NCBI RefSeq assembly: GCF_963855985.1
Contig: NC_087093.1
Location: 7,385,501-7,449,500 of the forward strand
DNA from: Ostrinia nubilalis
Taxonomy: Eukaryota; Arthropoda; Insecta; Lepidoptera; Crambidae
Direction: 5' to 3'
DNA length: 64,000 nt
Part shown: in pieces, positions 24,268 through 35,045 of the stretch
Position numbering within the stretch: position 1 is the first letter of the stretch
How the letters are laid out: every line of letters begins with the position of its first letter
Position numbers and translations under genes: made by a program
Notes under the pieces: model-generated
What the model saw: the letters and a program-made list of their open reading frames with translations, nothing else
Database searches by the model: none
Told to the model about the DNA's origin: nothing

Positions 24268-25804
24268 ATGAACGATCCTCCTGACCCAGGGGGATCAGTT
24301 CCCCCTGTTTTTGATGAGCCTATCAGCTCTCCTGGACACTCTTCTCCTTCAGTAGGGTTTTATGTAACGGTAACTAATGATACAGATTCCGAAAATTCAT
24401 TTACTGCTCCCCCCGCTCTCAAACGTAGCCACAAGAAAAGAAAACTTCATGGACAGGAAAAGAAAAAGGTTGATGGTCGTACGAGTAACGCTGATGATAA
24501 AACTCCTTCAGTAGATCCTCCTACTCCCACTCCAATTGACCAGGATTTGCCAAATTCGGGCTCTGCTCCCGCCACTATTGGACGGAAATTCTACAATGAC
24601 TCTGATACGGCTCCATACATTGTCCATGTCCAACGCAATCAATCGTCTCCCAGTGACAACGTTTATTTGCATCCGGTGACTTTTGGGAACTTTCTAAAGA
24701 GACATAACTTTCACAACATTATTGATGGAAGTGTAAAGAGAATTGGACGAAACAAATGTTCAGTCTCATTTTCAGATTTCTCTCAAGCTAATTCATTTAT
24801 GAGTCATCCTAAACTGGACTCCAATGATTATAAGGCTTTTATCCCCACATTTAACGTTACTAGGATGGGACTAGTTCGAGGAGTTCCAGCAGAATGGTCC
24901 CCTGAGGAAGTCGTAGAAAACATGACAGTTCCATTAGGTGGTGGCAAAATAATAAAAGTTCGTAGATTGAATTTTAAGTCTTATATTAATGGTACAGTTT
25001 CTTGGAAACCCTCCCAATCAGTCGTAGTAACATTTGACGGACAATCTTTACCTAAACGAGTTTTTGTATGCTATAATGCTTTGTCAGTGGAATTGTACAT
25101 TTTTCCTACAATTCAATGTTTTAATTGTTGCCGATTTGGTCATACTAAGGCCCAATGTAGGTCCCAGCCCCGCTGTTTTAAATGTGGGCAAGCCCACATT
25201 GGTGATTCTTGCTCCATCCATGAAGACCAAGCCTCCTGCTGTCTTTGTTCTGGTTTCCACTATGCAACTAGTAAGTCATGCCCAGAATTTGTCCGCCAAA
25301 AGAAAATCAAGGCTTATATGGCTGAAAATTCCATCTCGTATGCAGAGGCATCCAAGCTCCACCCTCCAGTCTCCAAGTCCTACGCAGACGCTCTGTCCTC
25401 TAGTCCTGTAAAACAAAGTACACCTATTAAAAATATGCCTTACTATTACTAATTCTGGTTCCTCAAAGTCAACCTCAAGTTCTTACAAAAAGACTGTCTT
25501 CCTTCCACCCCGTCCCTCTCCTTCACATTCAAAAGGCTATGATAAGGTAGCCCATAATAATTTAATCCGTGACTACTCTTTCCCTTCCCCAAGGGATGGA
25601 TGTGCTATCAATAACCAACCTAAAGAAGACTCAACAACAAATTTATCTAGCCTTATAATGACTTTGATTAATGTTTTTTCTCAGTGTAATCTCAAATCAC
25701 CGTCCAACGTTGCCCCTTTAATTGAAAGTCTAATTAGATTCCTGCAAAATGGCTGCGAAGGCAATGCAATGGAACTGCCGGAGTATCATCAGCAAAAAGA
25801 GTGA
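24268..25804 (+). pseudogene. LINE ORF1 (gag-like, three CCHC knuckles), one frameshift
   Basis: RNA-binding nucleocapsid-like protein of the LINE. ATG at 24268 (MNDPPDPGGS). Disordered N-terminus, an RRM-like middle around residues 120-270, then three zinc knuckles starting CFNCCRFGH, CFKCGQAH and CCLCSGFH. The frame breaks at about 25440 and ends at 25452. In the +1 frame it stays open to TGA 25802-25804, so the ancestral ORF1 was about 60 codons longer past the ORF2 start and overlapped ORF2 by 56 nt. Confidence 0.85.
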
Positions 25805-28800
25805 CTTTTTTCATATGATTAATAAGATTGAGCCTTTTGTTTTTGCTCTGGCAGAAACTTGGCTTAAACCCAATCAAAAATTTAAAGTTAATGGTTATAA
25901 TTCTATCAGGGAAGACAGAATTGATGGATATGGTGGAGTAGCCATATTTATCAACAAATCTGTCTCTTTTAGTCCAATTCCAATCCCTAATCATAGTAAC
26001 GAATTTTCTATTATAGCAATAAATATTTATAATTTTTGTTTAGTGTCTATGTACATACCTCACCCCTCTTCTTCTATCTTAAGTGAAATTGATCAATTAA
26101 TCTCAACTCTCCCTAAACCTCTGATCATCTTAGGAGATTTTAACTGTCATCATCGTGCATGGGGCAGTTCTATTTCAAATAACTATGGGGAAATGTTATT
26201 AGATATAATTGACACTCATAACTTATGTACATTAAATACAGGATCTCCTACCCGTTTTACCAGTCCAGGCCAAAGTCAAAGTGCTGTTGATTTGTCAATA
26301 TGTTCCCCTAGCCTAGCCTCTCTGTTATCTTGGCAAACTCTACCTTCATCATATGGCAGTGACCACTTCCCCATATTAATTACTTTTCCATTTAATAGTC
26401 CTATAACATCTAAGTATGTTCCATTACTTAAACACAGATTACCAGACAAAACTAGTAATGCTTGGAATACTTTTAAAGAAGGTGTTGAGAACTATCTATC
26501 GTCTCTCCCAATTGTCTCTTCAGGAAATGAATCCACTTGTGCCTTGTCCTTTATTTACCAATATATTAGTTGAATCTGCGAACAGAGCTTTTCCGTTAAA
26601 AGTACCTAATCGTAAGCTTCCCCCACAACCATGGTGGGACAGTGACTGTACAGAGGCCATCAAAAAAAGAAAGGCTGCTGAGCGCAACTATAAAGCAAAT
26701 ATGACAAATGAAAATTATTCAGAATTGGGTAAAGTTATTGAAGAAACTCGAGAACTTTTTAAAAAGAAAAAGTTTGAGAGCTGGAGAAAGTTTTGCTTAT
26801 CAATTTCCCCTGAAACGCCATCTTCGATAGTATGGCAAAACATTCGTCGATTTAAATCTGCAATGACAGATTCTTCCCATCCATTTATCCCGTTAGAAAT
26901 TGCTTGTCCATTTGTTGATAAACTGGCTCCTCCATGGGTCCCTGAAAAACTAATTATAACTCCATCGCCAGTCGCTGTGTCTGTTATTGAACAGCCATTT
27001 ACACTGTTTGAACTCAAGGGAATCATCCAAAATGTAACTGATTCGTCTCCAGGTGTAGATGGTATTCCGTACTCCTTCTTTCATAATTTAAATGATCATG
27101 TTCTCTCTTATTATTTACAAATTATCAATTCTATTGCGTTGACAGGTAATTGTGTCCCTCTGTCATGGAAGTCCCAAAAAGTGTTGCCAGTTCTTAAACC
27201 AAATAAGTCCCCATCTGACCCATCTTCATACCGTCCAATAGTTCTGTCCTCAGTATTATTGAAATTAGCTGAACATCTGGTAAAGAATCGGCTTGAATGG
27301 TTTTTTGAGAGTAATGATTTACTGGCTGTTAACCAGTTTGGATTCAGAAAGGGAAAAAGTACTATGGACAATATTAGTTTATTTATCACCGATATTAGGC
27401 TTGCATTCTCTGATAACCAGTCAGTTGTTGCAACTTTTTTAGATATAAATTCCGCTTATGATAACGTGATAATCCCAATATTGCTTAAAAAACTCTACGC
27501 CTTAAAAGTTCCCACAATGCTTAGTAACTTTATCATTAACATCTTATATGAAAGGTGTCTAGAACTTTCACAGGATGGCTCCACGTTTAGTCGCACTTGT
27601 TGGAAAGGACTTCCACAAGGCTCTGTTCTTAGCCCTTTGTTATATAACGCTTACACTCACGATTTGGCATCATCAATTTCCAATAATAATACAAAAGTTT
27701 TACAATATGCTGATGACTTGCTGTTTTATAATATTGATAAGAAAATAGAAGTTGCTGCGTCAGCACTTACTTCTTCACTATCTAATTTAAAATCCTGGCT
27801 TGATAATAATGGATTAAACTTATCTGCTAATAAAAGTGCCACAGTAATTTTTTCAAGATTGAGAAATCCACCTCCTGTCCAAATTTCTTATGATAATGAT
27901 TTGATTCCTGTAAAACCTCATCACAAATTTCTGGGAGTAATTCTAGACTCAAAACTGACTGGAAATCAACACTGCGAGTATATTGCAGAAAAGTGTGAAA
28001 AAAGAATAAATATTCTCAGATGTTTATCTGGAGTTTGGTGGGGAGCTCACCCTTTTTCAATGAAGCTTATATACAATGCTCTCATCAGAAGTGTTCTGGA
28101 CTACGGCATGTTTCTTCTCGAGCCAGGCAATAAATCTGCTTTTAAAAAATTAGATCTGATACAGTCAAAAGCTCTCAGAATTGTAACAGGAGCCATGAAA
28201 AGTAGTCCAGTAAATGCGCTTCAAGTTGAATGTTGTGATCCTCCTCTCAAATTTAGACGGCAGTTTCTGTGTGATAAATTCCTCTTTCGTACATTCAATT
28301 TCTCAAATCATCAACTTTTCCCAAAACTTCACTGCTTATCAGAAAAAGTTCCCATTTCAGACTATTGGAAACATAAAACTATTCCTTGTCTTTTGCACAG
28401 CTACAATAAATTAATGTCTCTGTCCTCTCCCATATTCCGTTCAAAACACTTACCATTGTTTCATTGCAGTATTGAATCTCTCTTAGTCCCTATAAATATT
28501 TGTTTTCTCCCAATTGATAAGCAAGATCTAAACATTGTATCCAAATTTAATGAAATTTTAGACACAGATTATAATGGTTTTCATCACATATATACAGACA
28601 TCTAAACATTCTTGCACAGAAATTACTGGAGTCGGGGTTTTCCACTCGCAGTATAAAATTGTCCAAAAAGTCAAATTACCTCCAGAATCCTCCGTCTTTA
28701 CGGGGGAATGCTTTGGCCTTTTTAGAGCAATAGAATATGCAAAATTATATAGACTTAAAAATGTTGTCATTTTTACGGATTCCATGAGCGCACTTCAAGC

Positions 28801-29449
28801 TTTAAATCAATTTCCTTTTAAATCCAGAAACCAGTACCCTGTAATATATGACATTAGAAAGTTATTTTATGAATGTATTTCACTTGGCCTGAATGTTTGT
28901 TTCGCCTGGATTCCTAGTCACTGTGGGATAAGAGGTAACGAAATTGCAGATCGTCTTGCCAATGAGGCGGTCTCCTGTGGAGATTTGTTTCCCTATCAGA
29001 GTTATTGTCATGATCTCCTAGCATTGCCCAAACTTTCTTTAAACTCTTCCTGGCAATCGGATTGGGAAATTAGTTGCAAATCAAAAGGCTTTCTTTTTTC
29101 ACTTCTTCAGCCACAAATACCTACAAAGCCTTGGTTTTTCAAGTTGAAATTTGATAAGAGAGTTTCTTCATCTATCATACGCATGAGGTTGGGTCACACG
29201 TGTACACCCACTCACCTCGCAAGACTCCATATCATTAATGATGATTCTTGTGAGTGTGGCACCGATTCAGGCACTATCAACCATATTTTCTTCTCCTGTC
29301 CTAGTTTTGACCGCTCTGCTTTCCTTCGGGAACTCTCTTCCTTACACATTCCTTTCCCGTCTTCTATAATGTCTCTCCTTTTCCATAAAGATCCTGTTGT
29401 ATATAATTGTATAGCCAAGTTTATAACTGTAAATAATATAAAGCTTTGA
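25749..29449 (+). pseudogene. LINE ORF2 (endonuclease, RT, RNase H), two frameshifts
   Basis: Starts MAAKAMQWNCRSI. AP-endonuclease motifs AETWLKP, GDFNCHHRAWGSS, SAVDLSI and GSDHFPI; RT with GFRKGKSTMD, GLPQGSVLSPLL and YADDLLF; RNase H with FTGECFG, FTDSMSAL, WIPSHCG and ADRLANEA; a Cys/His motif near the C-terminus (CECG...HIFFSC). Frameshifts lie near 26555-26570, between endonuclease and RT, and near 28595, exactly in the first RNase H motif, where the bases after TACACAGAC are short by two. All other catalytic residues are kept, so the copy is young but cannot make a full ORF2 protein. Confidence 0.9.
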
Positions 29450-29706
29450 TTTTTGTATAAACGTATGTATCTTATTATATAAATATCTCCTGTATATTCC
29501 TCATTTTCCTGATCATTAATTCCTTTCCAAATTCCGAAAGTAGGCATTTTTCCTTTTAATTCCCGTTTCCCCGTTTTTAACTCGACACTGACAAGAGGCA
29601 TAGCATAGCCATAATAAAAAAAAAAAAAAAAAAATGTCATTACCTCGTCCCCCTCAGGAAATGGCGAAATTTTTTGTATGGAAATAAACGCGCGCTGCTA
29701 CTCCTG

Positions 29707-29872
29707 AGCCCCGATTACGGTAACTTTTAACGTCAACAATCCAGACACGCTTCTCGATTCTGCGATACGATTGGTCGTTCAACAGCGTACAACAGCTGTT
29801 TTGACCAATCATATCGCAGAATCGAGAAGCGTGTCTGGATTGTTGACGTTAAAAGTTACCGTAATCGGGGCT
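29707..29872. repeat. foldback MITE, 166 bp, CTG target
   Basis: Almost a full palindrome, with ends AGCCCCGATTACGGTAAC. TSD CTG (29704-29706 and 29873-29875). The empty site is in copy B near 59230. A second copy is at 45517-45681. Confidence 0.9.
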
Positions 29873-30171
29873 CTGGTTGGTTAATAACTCTATGACTCAT
29901 ACCGATCCCAAGGAACCGTACTTACTCCATAAAGTTAATATTCCTTCGGAATAGAGCAACAAAGAATGAGCGAGCGAGATGTCACTATCTGCAACCCTGT
30001 GTGATAAAAAGAGATGTGTGATGCTATCATCGTCACGTCAATAGAACCATTTTTGCAAAAGATTTGACAGGCAGTGACACATAGAGGCACAAAGCAGAAT
30101 TTCAAATCACAGTTTTTTCTAAAAATTTCGTAAAATCCTGTATAGTTTTGGAATTTTTTTATTGTAATACA

Positions 30172-33100
30172 ATGGTGACCTGTTCCGTCCTGGATTGTGA
30201 TATAAACCAGAGAAATAATCCCGCAAAATATTCATTTCACAGGTAAATTTATTGAAATCGACACCTCCAAACTTTAGCTTTATTTTTGTGAATGCGCTTA
30301 GAATTTTAAGCACTAAGTGTGATAATTATGTTCTTTAAACATTAATTTAAGTTGTAAGCAAAGATTTGATGCACATAATCCAGAATTTATGAATATTTTG
30401 TGTAAAGAAATAATTTTCGTTTTACACTAGGGCTGTACCACAATCGATAAATATATTTTGTGCACTGTCTATCACAGTCACCTGGGAATGTAATAATATG
30501 AGTTTCTGACTATTATAATAGGTACTAATTAGTAAAGTATCTTTCAGATTTCCGACTAACGAAGATGTAAGAAAAACATGGCTCAAATTAATTAATCGTC
30601 CAAATTGGATTCCAACTAAATATGCCACTTTATGTAGCAAACATTTTGATAGTAAATGTTTTCGAAAAATTGGAGCCAGAATCACGTTGAAAAAATGTGC
30701 AATCCCTACAGAGTTTGTTCCGGTAAGTTTAATTAAAATAATACTATTTCTGGCAATAAATATTTTCATTTTCATTTTCTTCTGATGATGTTTCGTTGGT
30801 TAGTAATGTCAATTTATTACCTTGATCTGGTTGTTTTCATTGTTTTGATAAAAAATGTTTAACTATAAGTTATAATTAAACTATGATTTCTATGAAATAG
30901 TCAAACACGGGTCTTAACGCGACGTTTATTAATGAGTTACATTATGTACTCACGGCTTGACGTTTCGGCTGCGATGCTGCAGCCGTAGTCACAAGTAGAC
31001 TGGCGGTTCGCGGCGTTGTCCGTTCGGGTGGGCATGAAGATTTTCAACTACCCTCATAATAATATAAAATCTTATATGATTTCTATAGTCAATTCTTTCT
31101 TTATTTTTCACAGGTGAAAGTAAAGCCAACACGCACAGTTATATGATTTCTATAGTCAATTCTTTCTTTATTTTTCACAGATGAAAGTAAAGCCTACACG
31201 CACAATGTCGTCGTACGTGAACAGAGATATTTTACCAGAGGGATCTACATTATCGTCTAGATCTCCGCCGCCGACACCACAGCTTCAGCCCACACCAGAG
31301 GGATCTACATTATCGTCTAGATCTCCGCCGCCGACACCACAGCTTCAGCCCACACCATCGACCTCTTTCCAAAAACTTAAATCTAAATGCGCAAAATTGC
31401 AAGAAAAAATAAAAAAGAAAACGCAACTCATTAGACACTTAAGATCACAAAATAAACGAACTAAAATTAAAGTTGTAACCTTAGCATCTTTGCTTGATGA
31501 ATTTAAAAAATGTCCTCGGCTTTGTGATAATTTAAATGACATTGCCGCAACATGCAGTAACAAAACTATTCAGGCCTTAAACGACCGAACGAATGCTGTA
31601 GCTCGAGGTGATATATCTCAGTCAACTACATATTGTGACGAATTGAAAAGATTTGCATTAACGGTTCATTTCTATAGCCCGAGATCATACAGTTACATTC
31701 GCGAAAAATTTTCTTTTTGCTTGCCACATGTAAATACTCTGAGAAACTGGTATAAACGCGTAGATTGTGCTCCTGGATTTACGGAAGAATCTTTTAATAC
31801 AATTAAAGAAGTAGCCAAAACAAAAGATCTTCTTGTAAGTTTAACTTTCAATGAAATGAGCATCAAAGAATATACTGAGTTTGTAGGTAAGAATCACTAT
31901 GGCCATGTTAATTTCGGGAACGATTCACATGGGGATGAAATTCCAGTGGCAAATCAAATTCTTGTATTTATTGTCGTAGCAATCAACCACTTTTGGAAAC
32001 TACCCGTAGGTTTCTTTCCAGGGCGGGCTTTTACAGCTACTCAAAAAGAAAACTTGCTGAAAATATGTCTTACTCTTTTAATTGAAACTGGATGTACCGT
32101 TGCTTCAATAACTTTTGATGGCATATCCTCTAATTTAAACATGTGCAAATTATTGGGATGTAAATTTACAACTGAATCCATCATTCCTTATTTTTATCTA
32201 AAAAACAAAAAATATTACGTTTTATTTGATCCGTGTCACCTTTTAAAACTTATAAGAGGTATATTTCATGATAAGAAGACATTTATAGATTGTAACGGAA
32301 AGAGAGTAGAATTTAAATTTGTAACAGAACTATACGACCTTCAAGTAAAAGAAGGCTTGAGACTTGCCAATAAGTTAACTTTCAGACATATAAATTTCAT
32401 GAAACAAAAAATGAAAGTTAAATTAGCCGTACAATTGTTATCGGAGTCTGTTGCCACAGCCATAGAATATTGCCAAAACTTTTTGAATTTACGCCAATTT
32501 CAGAACTCAGAAGCCACTGTTAGATTCATACGCATGGTTAACGAATTATTTGATATTTTTAATTCACGGAATTTCCTTTCATACGGTTATAAAAAACCGT
32601 TATTTGAAAGGAACAAGGAAATTATATTTCAAAAACTTGATGAAGTTTACGACTATTTCTGTAACTTAAAATACGAAGATGGTACTTTAATAATAAATTC
32701 AGCAAGACATCTCGGATTTTCTGGATTCTTAGTTAATATTAAAGCTTTGAAAGGGCTGTATGTAGATTATATCGAGAAAGGTCCTTTGAAATTTTTGCCT
32801 TTATACAAACTTTCACAGGACCACGTAGAAACTTATTTTAGTGCAATTAGATCTATGGGTGGTTTTAACAACAATCCTACAGTAAGAAATTTTGTATCAG
32901 CTTATAAGAGATTGCTTTGTCACACTGAGGTCAAGCTTAGTGAATGTGGAAATTGCTTAGAGCTGGAAAAAGTAACTTTACTTAATGGTGCAACTTCTAC
33001 GACAGACAGAATTAATTGCTCTATAATATTTAACAAAATGAAACAAGAATTTGAAATACAAGATCCTTTAGAAAAAGACCAGGAATATATATCAGAAATA

Positions 33101-33634
33101 TCAGAATTAGATAGATTACCAGACTCTTCACAAGATTTTACACAATTTGTTAAGTCAGTCGTACAATACATTGCAGGATTTGTCATTAAAAAAATTCGAA
33201 GGAACATACACTGTGAAGTTTGCTTGGAATCCCTCACACAGGCTCGGGCCGACTCATTAATAAGTAGGAAAGACTTTGATAAAACTGGTGTTGGTTTTTT
33301 AATATATCCTTCTGAAGATGTGATAAATGTTTGCTTAAAGTGTGAAAAATATTTTCGAGAAAAATTAAAAACAAATTTTAATTTTGATGAAAACAAATTT
33401 GATAAGACGGTTCTAGATATCATTCGTCATATTGATTTGCAAAATCATTTTGATTCTTTGGTTGTCCATTCATTCGATCAAGATCCACTTAACAGTCACA
33501 GATATCTTATTATCAAATGTATCATTGAAACATATTTGCCTGTAAGATTGAGGTACGAAACAAAATTAAAAAATGTATCAAAGTTGACTTTGAGAAATTA
33601 CTTAAACAAAATAATACTTTTCCGAGGGCAATGA
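30172..33634 (+). CDS. P-element / THAP9-type transposase, open but with Asn at the expected first catalytic Asp
   Basis: Cut-and-paste DNA transposase acting in the nucleus on the element's TIRs. Exons 30172-30242, 30548-30722 and 31181-33634 join in frame to 899 aa, close to THAP9 (about 900). THAP zinc domain residues 1-82: CSVLDC, then CSKHF and AIPTEF. A basic coiled-coil-like region follows at about 145-170. RNase H-fold motifs: FNEMSIKE, where the family has DEM, so the first catalytic Asp appears changed to Asn; TFDGISSN (second Asp); FDPCHLLKLIRG; SQDHVETYFSAIRS (Asp and catalytic Glu kept). The C-terminal YIAGFVIKK...CEVCLESL is family-typical. The exon 3 acceptor is duplicated: using the upstream copy (31114) meets a stop, using the downstream one (31181) is in frame. 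A 60-bp in-frame duplication lies at 31235-31354. Probably inactive in catalysis, yet otherwise uninterrupted. Confidence 0.88.
30900..31035. repeat. dispersed repeat in P-element intron 2
   Basis: GACGTTTCGGCTGCGATGCT and CAGCCGTAGTCAC resemble a common lepidopteran dispersed repeat. Family not named. Confidence 0.5.
31072..31205 (+). repeat. 67-bp tandem duplication covering a splice acceptor
   Basis: Copies start at 31072 and 31139. Each holds the pyrimidine tract, CACAG acceptor and first codons of exon 3. Only the second gives an open reading frame. Confidence 0.9.
31235..31354 (+). repeat. 60-bp in-frame tandem duplication
   Basis: Two identical copies (31235-31294, 31295-31354), each encoding 20 residues rich in Ser/Pro (TLSSRSPPPTPQLQPTP), between the THAP domain and coiled coil. 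Confidence 0.95.
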
Positions 33635-33664
33635 GAAGTGCCCTTGGAAAAGTATTATTTTGTT
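33605..33664. repeat. inverted repeat centred on the transposase stop codon
   Basis: Arms 33605-33630 and 33639-33664 pair with one mismatch; loop ATGAGAAG contains the TGA. Confidence 0.9.
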
Positions 33665-33699
33665 ATTACCTGTTAGTTAACATACTAAACATAATAATA

Positions 33700-33794
33700 A
33701 AATGTTCATGCACACAAATGTTTGTACTGTGCGGGAATCGAACCCGCTACCTCCGGAATAGTAGTCCGTTTCGAACCACTACGCCAAACGGCCG
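33700..33794 (-). repeat. tRNA-derived SINE inside the P element
   Basis: The tRNA-like part runs 33793 to 33726 on the minus strand: GGCCGTTTGGCGTAGTGG and B box GGTTCGATTCC. The same family in plus orientation lies at 46389. Confidence 0.75.
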
Positions 33795-33876
33795 ACAACG
33801 ATAATTTAATAAATTTAACATTTAAATGAATAGACAAAGAATCAATAATGATAAATGAATAGCTGTCCTATCAAAT

Positions 33877-34397
33877 GGCAATGCCAGATTTTGTATGGAA
33901 GGTGGCGTCTTTTTTTTTTCGCGCGGCCATCGACCAAACTTTGTTTTTTGATTACAAAATAGTGGAATAAACCAAACTTACTATGGCATGTATACCTCTA
34001 AACTCAGTCTGAACTGAGTTACGAGCATTAGAAGTTTAATGATTTTCATACTAGATTTGCTTTTTGCCCGCAAGTTTTGTAAGAAATTGTAACAAAATAT
34101 TGCGCTATTTTTTTATTGCGCTGCTGCACACTGATGTCTGGATCCTTTAATGGATGGTATTGTTTGTTTACACATACAATGTCATTATTTTGTTGCAATT
34201 TCTTACAAAACTTGCGCGCAAATAGCAAATCTAGTATGAAAATCATCAAACTTCTGATGCTCGTAACTCATTTCAGACTGAGTTTAGAGGTATACATGTC
34301 ATAGTAAGTTTGGTTTATTACACTATTTTGTAATCAAAAACCAAGGTTTGGTCGATGGCCGCGCGAAAAAAAAAAGACGCCAATTTCCGGCATTGTC
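33877..34397. repeat. ~520-bp foldback element in the P-element 3' region
   Basis: The two halves are nearly reverse complements (for example CGCGCGGCCATCGACCAAAC at about 33920 and its complement at about 34350), with outer ends CAATGCC/GGCATTG. No ORF. Confidence 0.85.
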
Positions 34398-34832
34398 TTT
34401 TATTATTACATCGCATTCGTTAGAATCCTATTTTTTACATTATCGTCAGAATTATCATTTTTAATTATTGACTTACTCTTACTAATTAGAAATCAGAAAG
34501 TTTGTATGGATGTCTTGATGTTTGTTGCTCTTTCAATTAAATCAGTTAAATCATTTTAATCTTCTGAGTTTTATTTTTATTTTCCACTCTCCCATATACG
34601 GATTGTATATGGACATTCTATCCTATTTTAGTTCCATTAATATTACTACTGTTAGGTGTTAATTAATATAAATCGATATCGATATTCATGTGAAAAGTAA
34701 CGACATACATACATCACTAGCATGCACACATATTTATATTTACACACACAAATGACATCTCATTTTTGGTTTCGTTTGACAGCTCGTGATTGTTGCTCTA
34801 TTCCGAAGGAATATTAACTTTATGACTTACTC

Positions 34833-35045
34833 ATAACAATAAGACACACACTGATCCATGTATTCATGCACTTGACAAATTTTTATCTTGAAACGCTGGT
34901 AGGGTAAAAAAAATAACGAGATTTGACGATTTGTAAGAATTAATTTATTTAAAAAGGTAAATAAAGATGTTTTTGATTTTGTATTTAACAAATTATCAGT
35001 TTTATCGGAATTAATTAATTTTCGATTCGAGTCACACGATATCTC
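34833..35045. other. spacer, nothing recognised
   Basis: Unique-looking AT-rich sequence between the P element and the next element. Confidence 0.4.

Larger units (their letters stand above)
24074..29633 (+). mobile_element. full-length I-group LINE, recently inserted, frameshifted
   Basis: The 5' UTR begins GAAAAAAGCGCGGG; two ORFs; an A-tail of about 19 ends at 29634. TSD AAATGTCATTAC at 24062-24073 and after the tail (the leading As are ambiguous with the tail). The empty site is present in copy B at about 59297-59310, which proves the boundaries. Endonuclease, RT and RNase H in one ORF plus a CCHC gag place it in the I/R1-type group. The fragment at 1-584 is the same family. Confidence 0.93.
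22056..29894. mobile_element. P-superfamily element, copy A, non-autonomous, with nested insertions
   Basis: TIR CATAGAGTTATTAACC at 22056 and inverted at 29894, flanked by a perfect 8-bp TSD ACTCATAC (22048-22055 and 29895-29902). A THAP-type first exon lies 154 bp inside the left end. Terminal CA, 8-bp TSD and THAP exon all fit the P superfamily. No transposase body is present. It carries a full LINE (24074-29633) and a MITE (29707-29872). From 22617 rightward it matches copy B at 59214-63965 in reverse. Confidence 0.85.
29928..34824 (+). mobile_element. P element with THAP transposase, 4.9 kb
   Basis: TIR begins CATAAAGTTAATATTCCTTC and extends ~35 bp at both ends. Perfect 8-bp TSD ACTTACTC (29920-29927 and 34825-34832). 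It carries a three-exon transposase, plus later insertions: a repeat in intron 2, a SINE at 33700-33794 and a foldback MITE at 33877-34397. Only 17 bp separate its TSD from that of copy A. Confidence 0.95.
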
